A DNA stretch of 53,174 nucleotides from contig NZ_JAUXVR010000033.1 of assembly GCF_030680395.1 (NCBI RefSeq), positions 1 to 53,174 of the forward strand. Direction: 5' to 3'. Positions 17,117 to 27,164 of this stretch are shown piece by piece (position 1 is the stretch's first letter; each line of letters begins with the position of its first letter). Made by a program: the position numbers and the translations under genes. Below the pieces are notes generated by a model. The model was not told the DNA's origin and did not search any database. It saw nothing but the letters and a program-made list of their open reading frames with translations. The stretch comes from Methylobacter sp. (GTDB taxonomy: Bacteria > Pseudomonadota > Gammaproteobacteria > Methylococcales > Methylomonadaceae).

Positions 17117-18130
17117 CTAATCCAGGTTGATTCGTTGACCAATAGCCGCTGATTGCAAGGCGGCAACGATGATTTGGCAATTGGCTTTCGCGTCTTCCAG
17201 CGACAGCGCGGGGGCATTGCCGTTTAATATGCAATCGCCGAAATGCTCGATTTCCAGCCGGAAGTGATTGGCCGCAGGTAGCCATTCTTCAACTGGCTCA
17301 CTGTCTTCTGTCCACCATGAAATCACCGGCGCATCGCCGGGCATACTCCAGACGTTGTGGCATTTAATGCCGCCCTTGGTACCAATGATTTCATATTCAC
17401 ACCGCCTTGCGCGTTCAAAGCTGAAATCGAAATGGGCGTATTTCCCGTCACCAAAATCAATAATGCCGCTGGTCGCAATATCCGCGCCGCTCTCGACATA
17501 CTTGGCTATGGCGGTTACCGAGACAGCAGGCTCGTCGAAAAACATTCGCGCCGAATGGATTGCATAACAACCGATATCCCACATTGCACCGCCGCCATTG
17601 TCGACGCTTTCCGCCAAACGGTACAAGCGCGCAGGCCGCATCATGAAAGAATAGCTGGATCGCACCGACCTTATTTCGCCGATTATTCCGGAATCAATCA
17701 ATTCCCGCACTCTCGTATGTTGCGGGTGGAAACGGTACATGAAGCCTTCCATCACGGTGACTTTATGCCGTTGTGCGGCGGCTTGAATGGCTTCTATGTC
17801 GTTCGCAGTCAGCGCCATAGGCTTTTCGCACAACACATGTTTGCCATGTTCGACAGCGCGTAGCGTCCATTCGGCATGTTCGTGATTGGCAAGCGGCAAG
17901 TACACCGCATCGACTTCCGGATCATCAAGTAACGCTTCGAGAGTGTCGTAAGTGCGCACCTGTTGCTGTTGCGGCGCGTACTGCGCCAGCGTTTGCGCGG
18001 CGGCGCCGGGGCGGCGACTGGCTATAGCAACCAGCTCGGCATTGGACGCTTCGACGATGGCGGGCATTAGACGCTCGTTGATACGCGCCGCACCTAAAAT
18101 ACCCCAGCGCAGTTTTGTTTTGTTATTCAT
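17117..18130 (-). CDS. Gfo/Idh/MocA family oxidoreductase
   Basis: The 337-residue protein has an N-terminal Rossmann fold for NAD(P) (LRWGILGAARINERLMPAI) and the family's catalytic-lysine motif HVLCEKPMALTAND. In the C-terminal substrate domain GGGAMWDIGCYAIHSAR contains the conserved Asp-x-Gly-x-Tyr-x-x-His pattern. Relatives include glucose-fructose oxidoreductase and D-xylose or trans-dihydrodiol dehydrogenases. The sequence resembles the latter group (NNGGAMWDIGCYAIH), but the substrate cannot be assigned. It stands as a single gene 27 bases downstream of the DUF5062-like gene. It is probably a cytoplasmic sugar or polyol dehydrogenase; no pathway partner is nearby. Confidence 0.9.
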   Translation of the reverse strand: MNNKTKLRWGILGAARINERLMPAIVEASNAELVAIASRRPGAAAQTLAQYAPQQQQVRTYDTLEALLDDPEVDAVYLPLANHEHAEWTLRAVEHGKHVLCEKPMALTANDIEAIQAAAQRHKVTVMEGFMYRFHPQHTRVRELIDSGIIGEIRSVRSSYSFMMRPARLYRLAESVDNGGGAMWDIGCYAIHSARMFFDEPAVSVTAIAKYVESGADIATSGIIDFGDGKYAHFDFSFERARRCEYEIIGTKGGIKCHNVWSMPGDAPVISWWTEDSEPVEEWLPAANHFRLEIEHFGDCILNGNAPALSLEDAKANCQIIVAALQSAAIGQRINLD

Positions 18131-18157
18131 CAGATCTACCTTTGGTGTAGGGTTCGT

Positions 18158-18418
18158 TTATTTCAAAAGAGGATGGTCTTTCGGTAATTGCCGCGCTATC
18201 CATAACGCTAATTTATGTTTCATATTCACCCCGTTCTCCTGATCAATCGCCAATGGCTGAATAAGTTGATCATTGACCAGCAGACGATAAAGACATTCAG
18301 TTTTATCTTTTGCAGAATCGGTCGAGGCAAAATTTGCATAGCCGCGATTTTTCGCATAATTTTCACCCACCTCCATCGCTTTTTTTAGCAGCTGAGATTC
18401 ATTTTTTAACTTAGCCAT
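18158..18418 (-). CDS. Small cytoplasmic protein, DUF5062-like
   Basis: The 86-residue protein starts MAKLKNESQLLKKAMEVGE and ends NMKHKLALWIARQLPKDHP. It has no signal or membrane segment. The middle (TDSAKDKTECLYRLLVNDQLIQPLA) and the end recall the DUF5062 family described in Vibrio and relatives; I recall this from memory and give moderate confidence. The start codon overlaps the bpt gene end by eight bases, so the two are translated together. Function is unknown. Confidence 0.7.
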   Translation of the reverse strand: MAKLKNESQLLKKAMEVGENYAKNRGYANFASTDSAKDKTECLYRLLVNDQLIQPLAIDQENGVNMKHKLALWIARQLPKDHPLLK

Positions 18419-19139
18419 TGATATTGTCCACGGGGTTGCCGATATTTAAAAAGTCCCACTGTCGGTTAATCAAGCCTTGCAGGGGTTGGTATTGGTTTTT
18501 ATAGTTCATTTTTTGGCAGTCGGCAATCCAAAATCCAAGATACAGCCACTCCAGACCCTGTTCTTGTGCATATTGAATTTGCCATAGCACCGCATAAACG
18601 CCAAGGCTATGGCTGGAAAATTGGGGGTCAAAGAAGGTATAAACGGCGGAGAGGGCATTATCAAGACGGTCTATAATCGCCACCGCGGCAAGTTCATCGG
18701 CAATGGAAAATTCTATAAATTGAGTATTGCACCATGAACTGCCTAAAAAGCTGATGTAGTCATCGGGACTGGAGTTTGCCATGTCGCCTTCGGCATGACG
18801 TTGGTTTTGGTAGCGCAGATAAAGATCGTAATGGGCTTGTTCGAAAACCGCGGGTTTGATTATTACTGTAGTTTTTTGATTTTTTTGCAAACAGCGCTTT
18901 TGGTTGCGACTGGGTTTAAATTGCGCAATAGGCAAACGCACCGGCACGCATTGCGAACACTGGGCACAATGGGGACGGTAAACGTTGTCGCCGCTACGTC
19001 TGAAACCATGAGCAATCAGTTGCGAATAAATAGCGGTATTAAGTTCAAATGAAGGACTCACAAATGCCGATTGTGCTTGCTCATCTTCCAAATAGCTACA
19101 GGGATGCGGAGCGGTAATCAATAAAGGTACAGAGATCAT
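18411..19139 (-). CDS. bpt: Aspartate/glutamate leucyltransferase
   Basis: The 242-residue protein belongs to the arginyl/leucyl-tRNA-protein transferase family. Bpt attaches leucine to proteins with N-terminal Asp or Glu and sends them to ClpS/ClpAP degradation. The N-terminal half has the cysteine cluster GFRRSGDNVYRPHCAQCSQCVPVRLP. The C-terminal GNAT-like half has SLGVYAVLWQIQYAQEQGLEWLYLGFWI and the end-of-domain tyrosine-rich YKNQYQPLQ. The length is that of bacterial Bpt. It overlaps the DUF5062-like gene. Its neighbour in many gammaproteobacteria is aat or clpS; neither is present here. Confidence 0.93.
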   Translation of the reverse strand: MISVPLLITAPHPCSYLEDEQAQSAFVSPSFELNTAIYSQLIAHGFRRSGDNVYRPHCAQCSQCVPVRLPIAQFKPSRNQKRCLQKNQKTTVIIKPAVFEQAHYDLYLRYQNQRHAEGDMANSSPDDYISFLGSSWCNTQFIEFSIADELAAVAIIDRLDNALSAVYTFFDPQFSSHSLGVYAVLWQIQYAQEQGLEWLYLGFWIADCQKMNYKNQYQPLQGLINRQWDFLNIGNPVDNING

Positions 19140-19223
19140 AAAAGTTGCTGTTGTTGATTCAAGATTTAAATCCGCCCAAGTTTTAAAATAGTCGCCATCA
19201 TACTCGATGCCTACCTTGCAATG

Positions 19224-21209
19224 TTAATGCTTGGCAGCTTCGCCCTCGAAATCGCCCGCCCATGCGCTTGCCTGTTGCCGTAAAAGTTGTCTCTGTTCAC
19301 CGGAAAGCCCAATAGGGTCAAAACGTAACCGGTAATGAAGCTTATAAAGCGGGTGTAATGCCGGTATTTGCAAACGTCCGACCCATTGCTGAATGCTTTC
19401 GTTGTGTTGTCGCGCCTGAGCGGTATTTTGCAAGCATTGCTCGATCAGGTAAAACTCGGAATCGAGTCCCTGATAAGCGAGTTTAAATACGGCTGTTTTG
19501 GTATGCCGCATGTTACGGTTTAGTTTTCGCTTTGCAGAGTAAATACGCCATGCCAAATAAATCGACAGCAACAAGGCGGCCAGCAATTCCAGTTGGATGT
19601 TTTTTTGCCGGGTTTGTTGAAGTTGCCATTGTCTAAGCTGAAACACGCAATTCGACCACCCATCGGTAAGCGGTCGCCACAGGCCGGCATGTTCTGTTTC
19701 CATCCTCAGCCATTGCGAGGGCGTGGAATCGACGGCCTGCCACACGCCGTCGATATAGGCAATTGCCCAGGCATGGGCATGACGGCTGCGGACGATATAT
19801 AAGTCTTGTCGGCTGTCGTATTCATCGACGGAATAGCCGTTGGCCAAACGTGCGGGTATTCCCGCTTGCCTGAGCAATAACACGGTGGCTGCGGCAAAGT
19901 ATTCGCAATGACCGGCCTTGCGCTTGAGCATAAAGTTTCTTAAGGCCAAGTCGGCATCCGTTTGGGTACCCAAATAAAGGCTGTAAAAAAAATTGGTCCG
20001 GAAGTACGATTTGATTTGTTCGGCGATGGCTTCGGGACGTTGCCCCGCAAGTTTTAATTCGCTGCTAAGTTGCTGTAACCAATCGAGATGTTGTTTGGGG
20101 ATTTGCAGGTCATACTTGCCGGGAGCGCCGGTTCTTTTGTCGGTATAAAAAACCTGATAACGGGCAAATCTTGGCGGCAGACTTGCTTTTACAGCACCCA
20201 GTTCGGTGTATTGCAGATTAGCGTCATCGAGCCCCGTTATTTTTATCGTGCCGTCCGGCAAGGCCAATACGGTTTGCCGATTAAGCGGTTGCATAATTTC
20301 CAATTGTTTCAGCTTGCTGTTTCCGGTTTGGGTTGCCGGGTTTTCAGATGTCAGCAGGCGCGTGGAAACCGCCCAATGGTGTCCTAAATAAATATCATAA
20401 CTGGCTTGATGCAACAATAACGGTTTATCAGCTTTTAGGCGGAATTCGATTTTGTCGGATAACTTTAATTTGCCGACATCGCCGATAGAGGTTTGCCCTT
20501 TAAAGGGATCGGTTTGACTATCACCTAGCCAGCCAACCACTTTTTCTTCGACTAATGCGTCTAATTGTCTTAAGCCATGATGGCCGAAATGGCTGATCAC
20601 AATAGCCAAACCTACGGCTAACAACCAGACCGGCGCAGGGCTGTGCTTTGGCCGGACCGACCAGAGAATGCCGGTAAACAGCGTTGCGGCAATGATAAAG
20701 TAAGCGGGCGTTTGTACATTGGCGGCTCCGGCACTTAATACCGTCAATCCTGCATAAGGCAGTACAAAATCAATCTCCCTTAGTAGCCTGACAACTGTAG
20801 ACTCCCTGTTATAGAGCGTTGTATAAGGCGGTTTAAAATCAGTTTCTCCGGATTGCCCGGCCTTTTGTTTGCGAAATGAATAAAATAAAGCGCCTAAAGG
20901 CAATTTTTGATCGCTGCTGAATAACTGTGCCAGTAACGCAGGGGCAAATAATACCGGCAGCCATTTTAACAACACGAAAATGGCGAGTTCGGTGGGTTGT
21001 AAAATATACACATCGACCAACAGCAGTATCACCAGCAGGGCCGATAAATCGCCGCAACGGTAGAACTGGCGTGAGCTTATCCGCCAACGCCACGAACTGT
21101 ATTTGCCGACAGCGATTGCACACAATAATCCGGAAGCCGCCAGCCACGTTTGCGATAACCATCCCCATGACAACAAACTGAAACTTAAAAACAGCAAATC
21201 TTTGTTCAT
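19224..21209 (-). CDS. tgpA: TgpA-type membrane transglutaminase
   Basis: From ATG 21209 the product has 661 residues. The first 200 are hydrophobic with several membrane helices (DUF3488 region). A periplasmic transglutaminase-like domain follows, with the complete Cys-His-Asp triad in KAGHCEYFAAATV, SRHAHAWAIAYIDG and QAVDSTPSQW. One further helix and a C-terminal DUF4129-like segment close it. P. aeruginosa TgpA is an essential or growth-supporting protein of this kind, thought to act on the periplasmic envelope. The frame is open further upstream, but ATG overlapping the DUF58 stop (ATGA) is the natural coupled start. It is the third gene of a moxR-DUF58-tgpA operon. Confidence 0.92.
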   Translation of the reverse strand: MNKDLLFLSFSLLSWGWLSQTWLAASGLLCAIAVGKYSSWRWRISSRQFYRCGDLSALLVILLLVDVYILQPTELAIFVLLKWLPVLFAPALLAQLFSSDQKLPLGALFYSFRKQKAGQSGETDFKPPYTTLYNRESTVVRLLREIDFVLPYAGLTVLSAGAANVQTPAYFIIAATLFTGILWSVRPKHSPAPVWLLAVGLAIVISHFGHHGLRQLDALVEEKVVGWLGDSQTDPFKGQTSIGDVGKLKLSDKIEFRLKADKPLLLHQASYDIYLGHHWAVSTRLLTSENPATQTGNSKLKQLEIMQPLNRQTVLALPDGTIKITGLDDANLQYTELGAVKASLPPRFARYQVFYTDKRTGAPGKYDLQIPKQHLDWLQQLSSELKLAGQRPEAIAEQIKSYFRTNFFYSLYLGTQTDADLALRNFMLKRKAGHCEYFAAATVLLLRQAGIPARLANGYSVDEYDSRQDLYIVRSRHAHAWAIAYIDGVWQAVDSTPSQWLRMETEHAGLWRPLTDGWSNCVFQLRQWQLQQTRQKNIQLELLAALLLSIYLAWRIYSAKRKLNRNMRHTKTAVFKLAYQGLDSEFYLIEQCLQNTAQARQHNESIQQWVGRLQIPALHPLYKLHYRLRFDPIGLSGEQRQLLRQQASAWAGDFEGEAAKH

Positions 21210-22537
21210 AACCCGGCCAGCTGTTCGGACAGGTGATGGTAATCCAGCAGATAAAAATGTTCCGGCTTGTTGGCGCATTGTTGTCTGCTCAGTGAACCGT
21301 CATGCAATAAAAATACCGCAACGGGTAAGTCGTGAGCCGCCAATTGTTTGATAAAGTCCTGCCGGGCTTCATCCCAGTGCATCAGTACGCAAACCAAACT
21401 GCTGCACAATCCGACTCTGGCCAACACAGCCAGCTGTAACCGCGCAAACGAGTCTTCCTCGCTGGACTGCACAGCCGCCAGGATTTCCTGTAAATGCGGT
21501 ATCTGATCGACACCGCGCCCGGCGGTAAAACAATAAGTTTGCAGGCCGACAAACATTAAATCCAGCAAGGCTTCATTTTGCCGCTCATTGACCGCAATCG
21601 AGGCGGCAACCGACACTGCCGCTTCAAATTGCTCGGCCGCTGCATCGCCGACAAAGGTATCCAGCAATAACGCGCGCCGGACAAAATACTCATCCTGATA
21701 TTCTTTAACGATCAGCTTGCCGTGCCTGGCAAAACTTTTCCAGTGGATGCTGTTTAGCGGATCGCCGCGTTGATAATCCCGCAATGACATAAATTCGCTG
21801 GAATTGCCGACTGAGTTTGCCAACGACACTCCACCTGCCTGATATTTGCGTTTTCCGGCCAGTGCTAACGGCTTGACAGGATAATGTTTGGGTAGCACCA
21901 GACAGCTTTGACGCGCTTTCAGCTCGATTAAACGTCGAAACAAACCCAGTAAATCCGGTTTGGCCAGATAGCTGTCGGCAAAAGTTATAGTGCCGCGCCG
22001 GGTGGGAATAAAGCTTATTTTTACCTGTAGCGGCGTTTGCGCCAGCTCAGGCAAGGCGGTCTCGGCAATCACGCCGCCGCGCTGGTACGCCAAGTAGCGC
22101 AGCCAGCGTCGAAAACTTACGCCTTGTTTAAACCACGGCTGTTTATGCAGTTGATAAAATTTTTTTAATTGCGCTGAGTTGGGCAGGGTTTCCGCCAGCT
22201 GTTCGCACAGCGCCAGACGATCATAAGTTCGGCTTGTTAAATTAGCTAGCGTTACGCTGTAGCGCAACGGCTCGCCGACCATGCCGTAACGCGGCAACTG
22301 GCGGGTTAATGTCACTTTAAGTCGATTAAATGTACTGTTCAACAAGGCAAAAACCAATAGCGCCAATAAAAATACAAACAACTGATAAGTGGTGCTTTGC
22401 TTGGTATTTACGCCGAACACGGCAGCAGCGATCATAAATGCGACGACGAGATGCCCGGTAAAGGTAAAATGCCGCCGCATCCAATTATCGAAGCGATAAA
22501 CCTTGCGATATTGCCGGAGCACAAATCCTTGCCGCAT
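21206..22537 (-). CDS. DUF58 (von Willebrand A-like) protein
   Basis: The 443-residue protein has two hydrophobic helices near residues 28-68 (LVVAFMIAAAVFGV and FVFLLALLVFALL). The DUF58 signature comes later: SLRDYQRGDPLNSIHWKSFA, then LIVKEYQ and a vWA-like fold with RRALLLDTF. DUF58 proteins work with MoxR AAA+ ATPases, whose gene lies just upstream. Three bases separate the two. The vWA-like domain is thought to present substrates to the MoxR chaperone or to link it to the membrane. The operon with tgpA suggests a common envelope function. The substrate is unknown. Confidence 0.9.
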   Translation of the reverse strand: MRQGFVLRQYRKVYRFDNWMRRHFTFTGHLVVAFMIAAAVFGVNTKQSTTYQLFVFLLALLVFALLNSTFNRLKVTLTRQLPRYGMVGEPLRYSVTLANLTSRTYDRLALCEQLAETLPNSAQLKKFYQLHKQPWFKQGVSFRRWLRYLAYQRGGVIAETALPELAQTPLQVKISFIPTRRGTITFADSYLAKPDLLGLFRRLIELKARQSCLVLPKHYPVKPLALAGKRKYQAGGVSLANSVGNSSEFMSLRDYQRGDPLNSIHWKSFARHGKLIVKEYQDEYFVRRALLLDTFVGDAAAEQFEAAVSVAASIAVNERQNEALLDLMFVGLQTYCFTAGRGVDQIPHLQEILAAVQSSEEDSFARLQLAVLARVGLCSSLVCVLMHWDEARQDFIKQLAAHDLPVAVFLLHDGSLSRQQCANKPEHFYLLDYHHLSEQLAGL

Positions 22538-22540
22538 CGT

Positions 22541-23497
22541 CTAGCCCGGTATGGGGAGACTGTCGACAATTTCCTGCATCAATGTGCTCGCTTCAATGCC
22601 GGAAAACCTGCTTTGCGAATCCACGTTAAGCCGATGCGAAATAACCGGTACGGCAAGTTCCTTAATCACATCAGGCGTGACAAACTCAAAACCGTCCAGC
22701 AACGCCAAAGCCTGGGCTGTTCTCATCAGCGTTAGCGAGGCTCTGGGACTTGCGCCCAGCTTGATTTCCGCTTTGTTACGGGTGGCCGCGACAATGGCGA
22801 CAATGTAGTGCTTGAGTTCCTCGCTGATACGCACTTGTTTGACTTGAGCTTGTAAAAATTGCATCTCATCCAGCGTAATGCAGGCTTTTAACGTATCCAG
22901 AGGATGCTGCCTGCCTTGCGAGTTTAAGATGGCCACTTCCTGAGCCTTGGAAACGTAGCCCAGGCTGAATTTCATCGCAAAGCGATCCAACTGCGCTTCC
23001 GGCAACGGATAGGTGCCATGAAATTCAATCGGGTTTTGGGTGGCGACCACAAAAAAAGGCGAGGGCAGCAGCCTGACTTGCCGCTCGATACTGACCTGAT
23101 TTTCCGCCATGGCTTCCAATAATGCCGACTGGGTTCTGGGTGATGCGCGGTTAATTTCATCCGCCAGCAGGATATGGCAAAAAACCGGCCCTTCCTCAAA
23201 GCGGAAGCTTTGTTTTTGCGGATCGAAAATCGAGATGCCTATGATGTCGGACGGCAGCAGATCTGGCGTAAATTGAATGCGCTGAAACTGCGCGTCGCAG
23301 GAAACCGCAAGGGCTTTAGCCAAAGTGGTTTTGCCTGTCCCTGGAACATCTTCCAACAAAACATGTCCGCCGGTGCTGAACGCCGCCAATAGCCAATGCA
23401 AGGTGCGCTGTTGTCCAAACATCACCCGCTCTAAATTGGCATAAAGCTTTTCAAAAATAGAACGTGCTTGCGCAAAAGGCGGCGAGAGAGTAGTCAT
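22541..23497 (-). CDS. MoxR family AAA+ ATPase
   Basis: The 318-residue cytoplasmic ATPase has Walker A in LLEDVPGTGKTTLAKALA, and Walker B with the following conserved block in ILLADEINRASPRTQSALLEAM. The sensor 1 Asn is in VVATQNPIEFHGTYPLPEAQ, and the arginine-finger and sensor 2 regions are in GASPRASLTLMRTAQA. MoxR proteins act as chaperone-like ATPases in maturation of protein complexes. This copy belongs to the widespread moxR-DUF58-transglutaminase type, not to the mox methanol dehydrogenase cluster, since no methanol dehydrogenase gene is near. It is the first gene of its operon and diverges from the sigma factor gene. Confidence 0.93.
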   Translation of the reverse strand: MTTLSPPFAQARSIFEKLYANLERVMFGQQRTLHWLLAAFSTGGHVLLEDVPGTGKTTLAKALAVSCDAQFQRIQFTPDLLPSDIIGISIFDPQKQSFRFEEGPVFCHILLADEINRASPRTQSALLEAMAENQVSIERQVRLLPSPFFVVATQNPIEFHGTYPLPEAQLDRFAMKFSLGYVSKAQEVAILNSQGRQHPLDTLKACITLDEMQFLQAQVKQVRISEELKHYIVAIVAATRNKAEIKLGASPRASLTLMRTAQALALLDGFEFVTPDVIKELAVPVISHRLNVDSQSRFSGIEASTLMQEIVDSLPIPG

Positions 23498-23875
23498 GGC
23501 ACAAAAATCACTCGATTATGGGATTGAGGGCTGTCGGCAATTGAGAATTCAGCTCGTTTATCTGCCGCAACGGAAGTTGAGTCTTGAACGAAACAGTATA
23601 AAGAAAGCAGTCCGGTTGATAAAGAATTCAAGCATTAGCCATGGCAATGACCGGTGCGGCTGCTGTAACCGGTGAGTGTCATATCGTTTTAACCGCTCAT
23701 CAGTACGAGCAAAGCACGCGGCACATAATAAACCTTTATTTTAGTAAGATTTATTTTCAATAAAAGGGGGATTATTATAGTAAACAAATAAACTCTATTA
23801 ACCGCACTATTTTCCACAGCAGGAGTTTCATCGAATAAGCTTAAAAAATAGTGTCGGCAAGTGGTGGGGACTATG
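23498..23875. other. Divergent intergenic region, moxR / sigma factor
   Basis: No gene is visible in this 378-base stretch. The right half is AT-rich (around 23720-23850) and should hold the promoter of the sigma factor gene. The left half should hold that of the moxR operon. No clear operator or repeat was recognised. Confidence 0.5.
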
Positions 23876-25204
23876 ATGCATTTAAATAAACCTTTAATAC
23901 AACCGGAAACGGCGATTGTTAATAGCGTTAATGAAGCGAAAGAAAGCACTGAACATTGTAATTTTCAAATAGCAAATAATTTAGAAGCCGGTAAACTCAG
24001 GCTGATTAATATTCTGTCGCAGTTTCCGGCCACTGCGTTATGGTTGCTTCATAGATATGAAGTAGAGGCTTACGAGTCTGAGCAGGCTTTCGAAGCGCGT
24101 AAGGTTGCTTTAGCCAAAATCAAGAGCCATTATTTGCTGGCAAGCCTGTCGTTTTCAGGCAGAGGCTTTAATCGTGAAGCTGAAGCCGATCAAAATCGGC
24201 ATTTAACTGAGGCACTGCAAGCATTTCCTTTTTCGATTGAAGATCTGTTGGCGCTGACTGAATTCATTATGTATGTTTTCACGACCCGGAAAGCCAGTCA
24301 AAATGTTAAAAGTCATTCCGATTGGGTCGTTAAACGGCTGGAAAGATCAAGTCGGCGCGGCAAGGTGAATTTGCCTGATATAATTGAAGCCATGCGCGCC
24401 AATCAGTTTGATGAGCAGTTTCTCTTTTTGTCCGGCACCGAGATGCAGCAATACGTGACCGATATGATTGTTGCCGAACATCTTTGGTTAAGTTCAAGAC
24501 AAGCCTTAGCGGAGGCAAATTCGGGCCTGGTTTTATTTATAGCCAACCAGTACAAGTGTGGTTTTTTAGACTTTGACGATTTGGTCCAGGAAGGTCAAAC
24601 CGGCTTATTAAGAGCTATCGATAAATTCGATTATCACTTGGGTTTTCAATTTTCAACTTATGCGGCTTATTGGATCAAACAGGCCATTTCCCGGGCCCTG
24701 TCTCGTAGCGAAAGAGTTGTGCGTGTGCCTTGCGAGCAAGTGGCCAATATTCATAAAGTGTTGCGTGCCAAAAATGAGTTGCGTTCAAAAACGGGTAGGG
24801 AGCCTTCCATTAAAGAATTAACTGAATATTCAAAAATACCCGATGATCAAATTAATGCTATTTTATCCATCTCGCAAACGGCAGTGCCGCTGGAAAACCT
24901 AGATGACGATGAAGAATCGTTAGCACCGATTGATTTTTTAGAGCAGCAGGTTTTTGCTAACCCGTTTAAAAAAATGGAGCAATCCGATCTCAAGACCTGG
25001 ATTGGTAAAGCGATAAAAATCCTTGATCCACGGGAATTAAAGGTTATTTGTTGTCATTTTGGTATCAATACCGGTAATGAAATGACTTTACAGGAAATTG
25101 GCGCAGAACTTAACTTAACCAGAGAGCGGGTTAGGCAGATTCAGGTTAGGGCGCTCAATAAAATGAAACTCAGCTATGGTAAGCAATTAATGAGTTTTTT
25201 ATGA
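23876..25204 (+). CDS. RpoD-like sigma-70 factor with atypical N-terminus
   Basis: The 442-residue protein contains full sigma regions 2-4. Region 2 is ANSGLVLFIANQYKCGFLDF with DLVQEGQTGLLRAIDKFDYH and FSTYAAYWIKQAISRAL. Region 3 runs over about residues 285-345. Region 4 has the helix-turn-helix MTLQEIGAELNLTRERVRQI. Regions 2 and 4 are of the RpoD/RpoS class. The first 200 residues do not look like region 1.1 or the usual 1.2 of RpoD. They are helical with motifs such as EAEADQNRHLTEALQAFPF. This looks like an alternative group 2 sigma factor, but neither RpoS nor RpoH can be assigned. ATG 23876 is preferred because GGGGA lies five bases upstream. It is 40 bases ahead of ftsH. Confidence 0.85.
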   Translation: MHLNKPLIQPETAIVNSVNEAKESTEHCNFQIANNLEAGKLRLINILSQFPATALWLLHRYEVEAYESEQAFEARKVALAKIKSHYLLASLSFSGRGFNREAEADQNRHLTEALQAFPFSIEDLLALTEFIMYVFTTRKASQNVKSHSDWVVKRLERSSRRGKVNLPDIIEAMRANQFDEQFLFLSGTEMQQYVTDMIVAEHLWLSSRQALAEANSGLVLFIANQYKCGFLDFDDLVQEGQTGLLRAIDKFDYHLGFQFSTYAAYWIKQAISRALSRSERVVRVPCEQVANIHKVLRAKNELRSKTGREPSIKELTEYSKIPDDQINAILSISQTAVPLENLDDDEESLAPIDFLEQQVFANPFKKMEQSDLKTWIGKAIKILDPRELKVICCHFGINTGNEMTLQEIGAELNLTRERVRQIQVRALNKMKLSYGKQLMSFL

Positions 25205-25244
25205 TTAACGCTCGTTATTAAGAAGCGTAACCAGGAGAGTACAC

Positions 25245-27164
25245 ATGAAGAAATATTTATTTAATGTTCTGATTTTTTGCGTGGTGATTGGCGGAGCATA
25301 TTTAATCTATGACCGCGTAAAATCAACGCCTCCGGTACAGGACACCCTGGCTTATTCGGATTTTATCAGTAAGGTAAAGCATGGCCAGGTTGAACGTGTC
25401 GAAGTGTCCGGTCAGCAGATTGGCGTTCGAACTTCAGACGGGCAAAACTATCAGACCTTTAATCCCGGCGATGGTCATTTAATTGACGATCTTCTGAGCG
25501 CCGGCGTCCAGATAAGAACAGTGCCTCCCGAGCAGGAGAGCTTTCTGATGAGAGTCTTCATCTCCTGGTTTCCGATGCTGTTAATGATCGTTGTATTGGT
25601 CATTTACATGCGCAGAACGCAAAGCGGCATGGGTGGCGGCGGCTTTGGCAAGAGCAAGGCCAAAATGCTTGAAGAAGACAAAATGACCGTTACCTTTAAC
25701 GATGTCGCCGGTTGTGAAGAAGCCAAAGAAGATGTGGCCGAGCTGGTTGATTTTTTGGCCGATCCGCAGAAATTTCAAAAATTGGGCGGAAAAATACCGC
25801 GCGGCATTTTGATGGTCGGTCCGCCGGGAACCGGTAAAACCCTGATTGCCAAAGCCATTGCCGGTGAAGCGGGAGTGAAGTTTTTTACCATTTCGGGTTC
25901 CGATTTTGTCGAAATGTTTGTCGGCGTCGGTGCCTCGAGAGTCAGGGACATGTTTGCCCAGGCTAAAGAACATGCACCTTGCATTATCTTCATTGATGAG
26001 ATCGATGCAGTCGGTCGCCAGCGGGGCGGTCCAGGCATGGGCGGCGGCAATGATGAACGGGAGCAAACCCTCAATCAGTTGCTGGTGGAAATGGACGGAT
26101 TTAACGGTAATGAAGGCGTTATCGTGATCGCCGCCACCAACCGCGCTGATGTGCTGGATAAAGCTTTACTCAGGCCGGGACGATTCGACCGTCAGGTCAA
26201 CGTCGGCTTGCCCGATGTACGCGGCCGCGAGCAAATACTGAACGTGCATATCAGAAAAGTGCCTGCGGCTGCCGATGTCGAATTGAAATACCTTGCTCGA
26301 GGAACTCCCGGTTTTTCAGGTGCCGATCTTGCCAATATTATCAATGAAGCCGCGCTTTTTGCCGCCCGCTCCAATAAGCAAGAAGTCAGCATGAGCGACC
26401 TTGAAAAAGCCAAGGATAAAATTCTGATGGGTGCAGAGCGGCATACCATGGTTATGACTGAAGAGGATAAATTGTTAACCGCTTATCATGAAGCAGGGCA
26501 TTGTATCGTCGGCCAGATGTCCCCTGATCATGACGCCGTCTATAAAGTCAGCATCATGCCCAGAGGCAGAGCCTTGGGTATCACCATGTTCCTGCCTGAC
26601 CGGGATCAATACAGCGCCAGTAAACGCAAGCTGGAAAGCCAGATAGCGAGTTTGTTCGGCGGCAGGATTGCGGAGCTGATGATTTACGGCGGCGACCGCG
26701 TGACTACGGGCGCGTCGAATGATATAGAAAGAGCCACGGAACTGGCTCGCAACATGGTTACTCGCTGGGGGTTATCCGACAAGCTCGGTCCACTGGTCTA
26801 TGGCGAAGAAGGCGGTCGGCCGTTTATGGGGCATCCGGGTACTCAAGGCAGTTCCGTATCGGGCAATGTCGCCCACCTTATCGATGAAGAAATACGCGCA
26901 GTGATAGACCGCAACTATCAACGCGCTGAAACTATTTTGCAGGAAAATATCATCATCCTGCACAAAATGGCCAATGCTCTGATGAAGTGGGAAACCATTG
27001 ATCGGTTACAAATTGAAGACTTAATGGCCGGTAAAGATCCTCGTCCGCCTCTGGAAGACGAGGGTTTGCAAGCGAACAAGCCTTCGGAACCAAGTAATGA
27101 AGTACAAGGAAAAACTGATAAAAAAGCCATTAATGGGAAAAATAAACCGGCCGGACAAGTTTGA
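25245..27164 (+). CDS. ftsH: ATP-dependent zinc metalloprotease FtsH
   Basis: FtsH is the membrane-bound AAA+ protease that degrades unassembled membrane proteins and some regulators. The 639-residue product has two membrane helices (about 5-22 and 104-122) flanking a small periplasmic domain. The AAA+ module has Walker A GPPGTGKT, Walker [13 protein letters not shown] and the second region of homology [21 protein letters not shown]. The zinc site is HEAGH in [15 protein letters not shown], with a distal Asp ligand region in [18 protein letters not shown]. The length matches E. coli FtsH (644). A good AGGAGA ribosome site precedes the ATG. The usual partners rlmE, folP and glmM are absent; a sigma factor gene precedes it instead. 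Confidence 0.97.
   Translation: MKKYLFNVLIFCVVIGGAYLIYDRVKSTPPVQDTLAYSDFISKVKHGQVERVEVSGQQIGVRTSDGQNYQTFNPGDGHLIDDLLSAGVQIRTVPPEQESFLMRVFISWFPMLLMIVVLVIYMRRTQSGMGGGGFGKSKAKMLEEDKMTVTFNDVAGCEEAKEDVAELVDFLADPQKFQKLGGKIPRGILMVGPPGTGKTLIAKAIAGEAGVKFFTISGSDFVEMFVGVGASRVRDMFAQAKEHAPCIIFIDEIDAVGRQRGGPGMGGGNDEREQTLNQLLVEMDGFNGNEGVIVIAATNRADVLDKALLRPGRFDRQVNVGLPDVRGREQILNVHIRKVPAAADVELKYLARGTPGFSGADLANIINEAALFAARSNKQEVSMSDLEKAKDKILMGAERHTMVMTEEDKLLTAYHEAGHCIVGQMSPDHDAVYKVSIMPRGRALGITMFLPDRDQYSASKRKLESQIASLFGGRIAELMIYGGDRVTTGASNDIERATELARNMVTRWGLSDKLGPLVYGEEGGRPFMGHPGTQGSSVSGNVAHLIDEEIRAVIDRNYQRAETILQENIIILHKMANALMKWETIDRLQIEDLMAGKDPRPPLEDEGLQANKPSEPSNEVQGKTDKKAINGKNKPAGQV

Noticed and set aside
22541-23497. 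MoxR as evidence of a methanol dehydrogenase cluster
   Set aside because: The MoxR-DUF58-transglutaminase set is widespread in bacteria without methanol oxidation, and no mxa or xox gene is seen in the window.
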